Under the pieces are notes generated by a model. That model was given only the letters and a program-made list of their open reading frames with translations, was not told the origin of the DNA and made no database searches. A stretch of 64,000 bases of DNA from Isoetes taiwanensis (lineage: Eukaryota; Streptophyta; Lycopodiopsida; Isoetales; Isoetaceae), in NCBI GenBank assembly GCA_021234155.1, contig JAJEKV010000003.1:13500386-13564385 (forward strand). Direction: 5' to 3'. The position numbers were made by a program, and so were the translations under genes. The stretch's first letter is position 1, and each line of letters opens with the position of its first letter. Positions 47,886 to 59,800 of this stretch are shown piece after piece.

Positions 47886-50800
47886 GTTAGTCAGTTTGCC
47901 TCATTTTTATTTTTAACTGTGCTGTTGGTTTCCCCAGGCAGTTCAAGTGCATGTGCCTCTAGAAGACAAATAAAACCAGGTTAAATGGTGAAAACAATAT
48001 AGACCAGGTTAAATAGTTTTTCTTTGACCTGTGGAAGGCAATCTATCTGCACCACGGTTAGGGCGCCTGGTATGCTGGTTGGAAGTGGGGACGTTCCAGT
48101 GATGCAATCAAAATCATGCATGTAGCATATCCATAATTCACCTTTTTTGTTCCAGATTTACAAACCTCTCCTAGCAATATCCTTCACCAATGTACCCCTA
48201 AACAGGCATTTACTAGGCTTGCTGAAGTTGTCATGCTTCTACAAACAGGTCTAGTTTTATCTCTGCAATCTAGCTAATACTAAATGTAAGATAAGCTATA
48301 TCATGGCATTCCTACAATTTCAAGTAAAACTTCAACCAGTCGTCATAGTTCGGGCACAAAGTTGATGTGGCAGAAAGTTCAATTGCAGATGGCTTGGGTA
48401 TCTCTCTTTGGTTTTGCACCTCTTTCACATTCTCTAGTTGATTCTGATTTTGTTACGTTGTATCAGAAATATTGGGGGGTGCAGAGTGGGAAGATCTTCA
48501 CTGATCCTTAAGCTTGGTTAGATGAGGATAAAGACCTCCAAACAAGCCCTGAGAGTCAATTAAATTGGAATGATGAGAAGATTCAAGGGGAAACCTTGAA
48601 TTGAGTCCTCAAAAAGTCTGACTCTTCTGGAATTCACAATGTAGAAATTGGAGAGCAAATTTTTGACATTTATTTATTTATTTCTTTTTTTTTTTTAATG
48701 TTTCAGATGTGATTAGCATATAAGCGTTTGTTGACCTGCTTTCGTTTTGTACTTAATATCTGTAACTATTATGCTTTATTAGAAGACAGTCTGAAACGTG
48801 TAATAGGAGTATTTTTTCCTTCAGTTGTGGCTTGGTGCCTTTCTTATGACTTGGCACTCCCAGCATGTGTGGCTTCGTGGTTGGAGCACTGATAGATTAC
48901 AAAAGTGGATAAGAGGGTCTTCCTTCCTAGTTATTTAGTTGTGGTTGGCATTGCTTTATGCTCCACTTATGAGTACCTTGTCCAATTTCACACTTATAGA
49001 GTAGTTATAGAGTACTGAGATAGCGGCGTCTTTCCATGTTAGCGATGTAGGCGAAGGCGACATAATAAAAGGTCTGGTGGCATTATGCCAGCAAGCGAGT
49101 AAGACCATTCTACATGAAAATGATAGTGGAAAAGTACAGAAATTTCAGTTCTCTTCTGACTGTTTAACTGCGGTTCGATTTTGCAGAAAAGACCAGCAAA
49201 TTCCCCAGTCTCGTTCAGGGGCATAGTTACCATTGGGAAAGGTGCCCAAAAATCACGATCCCCGTCGCGAACTTTATTTAGTTTATTTAGTTAATCGCCA
49301 AGAGGATACATTCCCTATTAGAACTTTTTCTTTTCTTGGCCATAATTCACATGAAGAGGAAGCTCAGACATGAGCATGTTTAAACTCTCTAAATTCTAGC
49401 ATTCTAGCTATTTTGGGCAGAGTTGCAACTGGTCCATTCTAACCTCTACATATTGCAGGCCCAAGTCATTGCTTGGACAATCAACAGTATTTGCACAAGA
49501 TGGCGATTATCCTGATGGTGATGCAGTCGAGCAAGCTGATTGGAGATGTTTTGCCGTGATAAATGGTATAAACATTTTGCTAATTATTCAAATATATTCA
49601 GACCATGGAAGGGTCCCATAGGTGGGACATTGAACTAGGACATGCATTAAGTTATTGGATTTGAAGAGAATACTTTTATGTACTGAAGGATTGGAAGGAG
49701 GACATAAGGCAGGATGTAGCTTGAGATCGAATCAATTAGTCCAAGTATAGTTCCATCTTTACTATCTTCTATCTTATATTGGCAGTCTTGTCACTGACCA
49801 AGTTCAAATATTGTTAGGTCTTTAGTATCTTCCACTTTAAGTTTTACAGATTAATGTATCCATATTATATTGCATGAACGATGCTAATAGTATATCCTAG
49901 CAACATTGCATATGATGCAATTTCTTAAAGTAGGAAGATCTGAATTCTTCTTATATTTAAATTCTGGCTTCTATGACTATGTTCTAACCGCTCAGAAAAC
50001 ATTCTATCAAGATGGAAAATCTAGCTCAAACATTCCACTAAAGGTCCCATTTTCGTTTTTTCTTGGATGTGGTGGGGTGGAGGGAGGTTAGAGCCAGTGA
50101 TGCTTTACAACCCATGGCATGTTCTGCTTCATCATAAGTCATGTTAGCAAATAATCATAGGCTTGAGGAGCTTACCATGTGGCACCAGTTATCTATGATC
50201 AGACTCATACTCTAGGGAACCATGCCCTGCCATTGGCTCTTGGCAAAGAAATGCAGAAGTACACATGGCAAAGCAAGTGTGGAACTATTCAACTATGCAT
50301 TGGAATATGGCACTTGTTCTTTCGTATTTTACAACCCATACTTTACAACGGAATCTAGACTAATGAAATGCAGTACACGTGGCACAAATAAGTCTAGATT
50401 CTGTTGTGGAATATGGGTTTTGACTGGTGGGGAAAGTCATGAAGCGCATGTATTGGTGTGACAAAATAAGTTCTTCCAGCTGGAGTTGACAGCATTAAAT
50501 TGTGGTCAGTAAAATAAACATTAGATCTATTGCTGCTACACTTTATATGTAACTTCAATAAATATTATCCTTTGTTCTGTGAAATTTTTAATGCCTTCCG
50601 CTAAAAAATTGGCAGGTTTGAGCATACTTGAGGATGTAGCTGCATCAAAGGTTGTAATTTCTCACTACTCTCCATTACCATTCCATATCTCCCAGTTTGT
50701 CTGTCTCTGGTATTGGCAAAACCATACTGCATCAAAAATGGGTCTCAGGTATTTGGGGTTGGATGATGGAGAGAAATTACAATAAGCTGAAGAAAATTAA

Positions 50801-53800
50801 AAAGAAGGAAATATTAGCAAGATAACATCATTATGATTTGTCGCTTCTATCGATGTGGTATTCTCAAGAAATGGAAATAGCCATAAGGGCATTAATTTGC
50901 ATGGTCATAAATTTGACATCTGCATTCTTGACCGACTTGAATTGGTTCCAATACTTCTGGAAACATAGGATCCTCCACTGTGAAATATCTGGGTATGGCG
51001 TGCACAGTAAATATCACATGTAACTCTGATCTCTAGTTTGTCTTATCAAAATATGTATTTTGGTTCATTTAGTTTACCATGTTTCTGTAGTTCATAATGG
51101 CTGAATCAGATTTGTATATGCAGGCTAAGAAGGGACAATTATGAAGTCAGTTGGGGGTGGATGCATCACCAGATGCAGTATTTGAAACCATAATGAGTCT
51201 AGACAGTTCAGAAAGATACAAGTAATTGCTGCATCTTACTCTTAGCTTCAAAAGTGTGCATAATTGGAGTTTTAAACTTCTCCTTTCTGTTGAGTAGTTC
51301 TGAAGATGGCTGCTCTGCTGACATTTTGACATACATGGGTGGTTCTTATATATGCATTCTTGTTAACATGACACATGGGTAGTGTTAGATATTTCCGTTA
51401 GGTTTTGTATAAAAGTAATCACATAGCGACCTCTCCAGTATAGCCTATATGAGCTGCATTTATTATTCTACTTTTTTATGTGGCATCTTGTTAACACAAA
51501 AACTATACATTTTCTTTTAAAAAGCAACCCCCAGTCCGTTTTACTTGCATTTCATTCATCCAGGTGGGATGTTTTAACTGGTAACCTGGGCTTGTGGGCA
51601 TATTGATGGGCAGCAGATGTTGTATATGGAACGTTTGACTCTGCATATGTTAAAGGTCTAGTCTACTATTGTTTAACAAAGGAGGGAACTAAGAGGCAAA
51701 AGAGGATTTGAGATAAATTGGTATTAGAGGTTGAAATATTACTTCAACTCACTATTCATTCTTGATGTGACTATAGTCAGCACTTTACCATTGCATTTTC
51801 CTATCAATACAAATGTATTGTGGTGCTTTGCATCTCATTCCTATGATTCCCAATTCCAGTTATAATATCAGATCCTTCTCATAGGAGAATGGATGTCCGC
51901 TCGTCATGTTCATGATTTCATACCTTTTTGCTGTGTGAATAATCTTCCAGAAATCTAGGATTTGAAGCAGATTTGCATCAGCTCTTTATTGATCAATTCT
52001 TGGTGAGTTTGGTCAGTATTTGGGAAGATTTTCATCAATCTGTGCAGATAGATATCAACCGAAAAATTGCAGGAGCTTTTGTGACAATTCTGAAGTATAT
52101 CTTTGTTCTTTGTTGATCTGCTTATTATCTTGATCAGTAGGTCGGTTTTAATCATTGGACCAGTGTTAGCAACTTCGTTTACAGATTCAAAAGTGTCTTG
52201 GATAGTGCTTGATCATTTGTTGTAAAATTTCGGGGGAAAAATACAGTCAAGCAAGTATGGGGTGATAGATCCATGGAAATTATCCAGTCCAAGGCAATAG
52301 TGCATGAGTCCTAAATTTGTCACTTCAAAATTAGTGTTAAGAAGAGTCTTTTGTTGAAAGTATTAGGTCTGCAGCATATCCTGTTATTCTCACATCCATA
52401 AAGGATAAGGGTGGAAACCAAACAATCTTAGAACTTATAGTATAAGTTGGGATCTGTTCGGGACCTTCAGTAAGAGTCTTCTGTTGTAAGTATTAGGTCT
52501 GCAGCATCTCCTGTCGTTATTCTCTCATCCACATAAAGGAGAAGGATGGAAACCAAACAATCTTGGAACTTATTGTATAAGTTGGGATCTGTTCGGGACC
52601 GGTTGTGCATGTCAGTAATAAGGGTATTGACCTTCATATTCCAGCCATGTAGACTTTTTAGTTGGTTTACAAACATAAGTAGGATGATTTTGATCTACAA
52701 ATCCAGGAGGCTGCTGCATGTATAACTCCATCAAGAAATGGTGAGTTGAAATCTGTTCATCCTTTCTGGGCTGCTAACACTATAATGGCTCTCATAGTAT
52801 CCAATCTCACCAAAGGTGCTCCTTCATCGTAATGAAACCCTTCTTCTTGTGTGTACTAATCTATCTTTGGGTTTTGAAGTTGTGCCATCTGAATGATACT
52901 TTATTTGAAAAATTCATTTTGCTCAATCACATTGTGGCGGCTGGTTTTGGAACAAGTTCCCAAGTTCCTTGCTTAGAAAGTATGGACAACTCTTTAGTCA
53001 TAGCATTATTCCGTGATCATGCTTTGCTGCTTAGAAGTAAGTTGCAGGATCAGTTTCCCAACAGAACCGTGGCCATCAATGCATAATTGCAATTTGAACT
53101 CTCTTTTGTATGGTTGGCTCGGCTTGAGTGCCTTCGTTGTAATCTACAGGAAATGATGAGGCCAGCCTTGTAAATCTTCTTGGGCTCAGGAACAAACAAA
53201 GATGCTATATTAGGTGGTAAATGATCTAAAATGTCTTCAGGATATGCTGGAGAGGAAACAGGTTTAATATAGTCACTTAGTTAAAAATCATGAAAAGGAT
53301 TGACTCTGAGCGGTCTGGTACAACTGAAGAATCTGAATTCAATGGAATCAGTACTGTCTTTGAAGAACACAAAAAGAACCAGATGTCAGTGCCTAAATGA
53401 AACCTGAAATAATGATAGTTGCAAATAGCGTCTTCAATCTGTCTGATCTAGTTGATACAAATCTGATGGCATCTTCCACAAAACCATGTTTCTCGAAGCA
53501 CAGAAACAGAATCATAACATCTCCTATGCTTCCATGTTGGTTGTATACTCTATAAAAAACTTTAAGAGATCTCTCAGACAACTTACCATTCTTTTGTAGT
53601 ATTTTCACGAGGATAAATAGCATATCTGAAACAACCAAACACTTTAAAGTGCGTGACACATCAGGCTTGTAACTATTCAAAAAGCCTCAACAGGAGTTTT
53701 GAGTAGTAATGACTTGGTTAGTGGTCTGTTGAAACATGCGGCTGCAGTGACAGCTGCATTGGCCCAAAACAGGTGGAAGTTGGTTATCCTTAAGCATACT

Positions 53801-56800
53801 CGAGTTTAATCTATAATGGTTCTGTTTTGCCTTCTGCAACACCATTCTAAGGATGGGCATGCAGCACTATCAGTTCCTTGCGCCCAGTGCACCCCTTTGT
53901 ATTTGAGAAACTCTTCAAATTCTTGTGACAGGTACTCCTTGGCATTATCAGACCTCAATGCCCTTCATGGTAGTTGAAAATAAGTGTACTGAGGGTTTGA
54001 TAATTGGAGAATACTTGAGATTTATATTGATAGGATATAACAAAGTGTATCTACTAAAGTCAACAAAAATGTCAAAGTACCTGCTCCCATATAGTGATCA
54101 ATTGGGAAGTAACAGATATCTGAATGTATCAACTGAAGCACGAAATTGAGCTTGATCTGGATATGGCTTGGATTTGTTTTCCAAGGCTGCATGCAGAACT
54201 CTTGAGTTCTTGTTCTTTAAGAACTGGTAATCCTTTGACTTTTTGATTTTTAGATTCTGTGACTAAGGCAGAAAAGACCAGCATGTCCATACCTTGCATG
54301 CCACAGAGATTCTTGAGTAGTAGATACTGCTGCTGTGTATAGCCGTGTGAATGTACATTTCTAACTTCTGCATTGTTCTTTTCTTTCTGGCCTTGGGTCC
54401 ATCCATGTGATTTTGTGTATTCTTCTCTTTGTTTCAAATAAAATATGCCTCATCCATGCTTGATGCTCAGATGTAATGGTAACAAAGTATTTATGAAAAC
54501 AGATGATTTGCCTGAATATGTAATAAATGCTCATTTGATTTCTCCTGCCTGTTAGATCTTTATTTAATGATCTAAGTTGGCTTGGAGCAAAAAATGCTCC
54601 ATTAGTTTAAAAATGACTTTCTTAACTCGAATTAAGTATTGGAATTGGAAAATTATTCTTCTATATTGGTATTTGGTAATGAGCAAGGAAAAATTGAAAT
54701 AGCTTTGGTTCTTCTAGTGTCTGCTTTTAGTGCTTGGAATAACTGATTATGCTGTTTGCAGGCGTCATTGGTACAACTGGCATCCAAAAAACGAGACTTT
54801 GTCATCTCTAAGCTATTGGCGTCATTGATCAGGATGGATCTTATGGTAAGGAGCCAAAATATGAAGCTTGTAAATGTCATGAAAACAAAGAGAATATACA
54901 GAATTTTAAATTTTTGATTTTGTGGTCTATAAGAGCTCAGCTGTTTTAGAACAAAGAGGAAAGCAGATCCTTTCGATTGATCTGCTCTTTGCTGTTAGAT
55001 TTTTTAGAACTGCATTAGCATCATTTGCTAGTGGAATTAGAAAATGGTTCACACTGAAAGCTACAATAGTTCCTAGAATACTCTCCGATGGTGCACACAA
55101 GAGGAGAGTGCTCAAAAGTGCGACATGTAAAAAAGGCACTGCCCTTGTTTTAGATGTCTGATCCCACCTCAATTCTTATAGAAATTTAGTCTTTTCTTCC
55201 AAGCATACAGATTTAGTCTGCCTGCTTTATAGAATTGCTGTTGAAAACCGAAATGCCGACTTGGCAGAAGTGGTAATGTGGCAGAACATGCTGGCATGCT
55301 GATATGTACCCTAAGTGTCAAGTTGAACTGCATATGCACGTTTAGCATTCATTTGAGATTAGTCAGCTTGGCTCTTAGCATTTGTAGCTAGTTATGAAGT
55401 TAGTGGTATAAAGAACAAGTGTAATAAAGGGGGAGCCCAATTTTTTTTTCTACTCAATCTTATTATGCTCAGAACACTCAAGGTCCAGTAAAGGAAAGCT
55501 AATTTGTATTTTCATGTAAATCATCTCTCTTCTTTTGGGTAGGAAGTAGGATTCTGAATTTATAATAACATCTTGTTGATACGGTGTGCTCTCTTGCATG
55601 CAGCTGTTACAGCACATTTCTATCACTCACAAGAGCCGTCCAATCAGGCGTGGACATCGTCGGGTAAACTTGAATTGTAAGTTGTGAATGAGGATGTTCA
55701 CTTTTAAATATTGATCACATCATATAGGGCATTGGTCATTGATATCAAAATCAAGCGATACCTGTCTGCCACAGCTGCCTTTTAGCTTCTTTTTTTTTCC
55801 TTGACATGGCAAGTTTTGAAGCTATCAAATGACATTCTGGTCGCAGGTATATTTAAGTGCGTCCAAAAAATTGTTCAATCTTGATTGTCAACCTTGGATG
55901 ATGTAGGTTGACAATAAAGCTATAAATTACCACTGATAGGTAGTGAATATCCAAATCAAAGTTGCAGTGCTGTTTATTCGCGTTCGCATCTAAAAGACCA
56001 CCAGAAATTATAGCTTGGAAAAGCGTTTTGCTGTATTTGCTTTATTTATTATCATTTCCATGGATATTTTCTCTTGTTTCGCAGACTGTAAGCCAGATGT
56101 TATGCCCACACTGATTGTTTTCACTGATATGCATGTTTACATTACCATATAAGTTACAATTCGAGTTAGCAGAAAACATAATTGATCTATACCTAATTGC
56201 TTCTGATTCCCAAGTATGACATATATGCAGCTGGTATTTGGGAGATTACTCCTATTCCATCAGTGCATGGAAGCAATTGCCCAAGGACCCGTGTTACTCA
56301 GGTTATCGAGTTAGAAACAGCTGGTTGGGGAGGCTGGAAGAAGGGCAATTATTCTCAATTTAATAAGACAGTTCCGTGTATTTTGTTGTGTCGAACAGCT
56401 GGTCAGTCAATTTTTTTTCTTTTTCAGTTTAAGCAGCTATGTTGAATAGTTTAAATGGATAACATGTTATTTTAGTTCCCTCGACTCTAGCTTCAAAGGC
56501 ATGATGCACTGTCCCTATCATATTCCTCGTGCATACAGCATGGAGCCCCAAGCGCAGTACAAATTCGTACATTGTTGGTATGATGCAGGATTGAGAATAT
56601 TTTAGAGCAGAATTTGAAGCTGGATTCTTTGAAGCCCAAGTTTTACAGGTGAAAACTCCCCAAAGAGACTGCTCAACTAGCAACTTTAGAAGTCTCTGAT
56701 ACAACTAGCGACTTTTATGAAGCTATACTTGCAGAGGATCCTGATGGAGGAAATTATGGATTGTCAATCTGCTTGCCTGCTAAAGGTCACTACAATTATT

Positions 56801-59800
56801 TGCTGTCAGAACTCATTTGCTAATTCATCTGAATGGGCATTTTAAATTAACCCTCAATTAGCAAGTGTTATGGCAGTTATAGAACTTGTATGTGGATCTG
56901 CCTTGCTCGGTCAATGTTCTCAGAGGGAAACATTTATGTTTTGCAGAGAGGATCATGGAGAAAGTCAGATTGCATGGAGTCGAATGTTGGGAATTTCAGA
57001 TAAGAGGCTTTCAGGTGTAGTAGTCTTGCCTGTTGTCTTCCTCTCTTTATCAGAAATGCATCACCTGTTCAAGATGTAGTATTGCAAGACAATGCATGTC
57101 AAGGAAGTTCATCCGAAGTAGGAAATCATGCACGTGCGATTGTCTAACATAAGCATGTTCCTTTCATTGTCAAGGTGTCTTCGCTGACATAAGCTTACAT
57201 TTTCAGGCTTTCTTTTGGAAGATCAATCAAAGTCATCGATTTAAATGCATTTTCGGGCACCTTAAAGCGTAGTATGAATGAAAAAGACAATGACTGCTGG
57301 GCAGATCCAGGAGGAGATGGATTTATGGTTCGAGGTGCTACCTACATCAAGGACAACATTAAGGTAACTTCACCGTTTGAAGCATTAGTGTAAATAGCAT
57401 CATACGTGTTTTCCAATATGGAATAAAACAACAATTCATATGTGCCCTTCGGTTCTCCCTTTCATTGGAGCAATCAAATCAAATGATAGAAGGCGCTTTA
57501 GGTGCGTTTGCATTGGGGAGTCTAAGTGGGTCATCACTTAAGACTCATGGCAACCATACTATACAAATAAGGCATGCCCTTTATAGACATCCCAATCACA
57601 TCACCAAATGGAAAACTTTATTTTGTCAAAACTTCATGATTTCTTTAGTAGCTTGTAATGCTGCCCGCACCTTATCGGACTCTTGTGTAAAAGTGAGAGT
57701 TCTTGTGTTTGGTTATCACTACTGGAGGTACTGATAACTAATTATTAGTACTGGAGGAGTACTGATAACTACTGGGCCGAGGCCTTAGCGTGCCAAATAT
57801 CTGGCCTCGGACGTACCGCCTCGGTTCACGCATTTTTGGTTATCAGCCTCGGCCAGACCAATAACCTTATTCTGGGAATCCAGTCACTGCACTGACTAAG
57901 CGATCTAGTCAGTGTACTATACTGGAAAGAGAGACAATCCAACCTTGATTCTACGTTGGACTTTAGGAGGCCACGTGTTGTAATGATGAGCTGTGGATGC
58001 ATGAGCCAAATTTCTCTGAAATTGTTTTAATGTTAAATCTGTAAATGCAAAATAGGGACTTGGTAAACTCACCAGCGATTTTCAAGTTCCTTGTTTACTG
58101 TGCTGATGCAGATTCCTGGAAGCAGTCCTGTTTTGAAACTTCTTGCAGTTGATTGGCTCAAGTCAGATGTAAAAATTGAGCTGATTGGTAAAGAGCCTAC
58201 GTGTCTTGTCCAGGTTAGACATCACTACAGTGTGCATTAATTTATTAACACCATGTCTACTAAATGATGTCACGTACAGAAGGAGGCTGCAAAAAAGCTA
58301 CCATTTATTCTTGTTATCAACTTACAGGTATTCATTATAATGGCCTATTCAGCATCTAAATGTCGGCATTTGATTCTTTGTATATGGTTCTCGGGGCTCT
58401 TTTGTAGCTTTTCCATGTACCCTCTCCTTGTTTTGTATGTCTGCAAACCATTTATCCCATTAAAAGTGGTGAAAGGTTTTCCGAATTAAGGCTGTCTTTG
58501 TATTTGGAGTTAGTTTTCCTCAAATGCGTGCTTCTAGGGCATGATCAAAATGTGTAGGAGATAATATTCAACTTTAACTGTTTTTATGTTTAAGTCCCAT
58601 AAATGGCACTCCCGATAATGTACAAGTTCTATGGACAGGATATAAAATATACAAACCAAGGTTATGGTTGGCCATCATGAGATAGCCACAAGTGTGATAT
58701 CGATGGAGGACACTAGTAGGTTATAAACATATCGACATGTATTCTTACAATGTTTTGTCATGGTCCCATATGGATACATTCCTGCCATGTCAGCACATAT
58801 GGGCTTAACTAAAGCTTTGTTCTCTGTATGTATATATAGAGCCGAATAATAAAAGCTGCATCTTTAACCACATCCTCCTTGGAATCTGGAAGCTTCATTT
58901 CAAAGCACTGGAAACTGAACCCTGCGAAAACTTAGCAGCTAATTGAGTCTTTGGTTGGAATATGATGAAGATCTAATTGACCATAGATGCCTGCTCTCTA
59001 ACAAAATGATAATGTTTTGCTGCCAATATGGAACATTGGATCTTTAGCAATCTGTATACATCTTTGATTATCATAGAAGATCGACACTCGTGCTATTATT
59101 GCTGATTTCGTGACAAACTTTTGGGCTAAATAAATAATTTGGAGTAGCAGTGCTTGAATGGGAGGTAGACATTTGATGTTTATTTAACCATCCTATTGCT
59201 CTGTGTATAGAAAGGACCTGAGCAAGCACCTTTCAAGTGGCGATCACTCTCCTTGCTGCTTTCGATGTGACTGCTTTGGAAAGGCCAGAAAGCAACTTAA
59301 CATACCCTTACAATGGAAACTCAGGTGGCATCCACTTGTGGAGGCCCATGATAAATGAACAGTTCAGACCTGGCTCCTTTCAACCAAGCCTGGTGTTCAC
59401 TCATTTTCATTCACGGAATATTCACCTATCTAAATCCATTGTAGATTTCGTAGGTGAAAATTTTAAAGCATCAATATCTGGAGCTCCATACCATCCACAC
59501 TATCAAATGCAGATGAAAATTTCTGACTCAAGTGATCAGCTATTTGCATCAGCTTCCAACGGCCTGCCAATCTCATAGTTAGAAAAATTATATCTCAAAA
59601 CTCTATGTTGACTTGCACACCCATAAGCCATTAATTCAGCGCATGGTATGTGCTAATGTAATGTAGCCACAACATGATATGATAAACAATGTTTAGGGAT
59701 GGTAAGTTGTGTGCATATGATTATCTTTGATGTCACAAACAAATCTATCAGTTTGTCTTTGTCACCTTCATTTCCGGCTTTCTTTTTGTGTTGTCACTTA

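Larger units (their letters stand above)
49459..56401 (+). other. EDR2L: START-domain exons of the EDR2-like gene
   Basis: The lipid-binding START domain is spread over seven exons. They read 'EQADWRCFAVING', 'LSILEDVAASK', 'VDASPDAVFETIMSLDSSER', 'WDVLTGNL' with 'ADVVYGTFDSAYVK', 'KKRDFVIS' with 'YWRH', 'THKSRPIRRGHRRVNLN' and 'GIWEITPI' through 'GWGGWKKGNYSQFNKTVPCI'. All follow the family order. Intron 51,656-54,761 is enlarged by an inverted copia remnant. Exons 51,124-51,221 and 51,564-51,655 each contain shifts that cancel within the exon. Exon 54,762-54,845 has several, and exon 55,604-55,676 a net +1. The long exon 56,231-56,401 is clean. Confidence 0.82.

Noticed and set aside
57465-57900. 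A named MITE or hAT element
   Set aside because: A GC-rich inverted motif and a short direct repeat are present, but no terminal inverted repeats or target duplication could be found.
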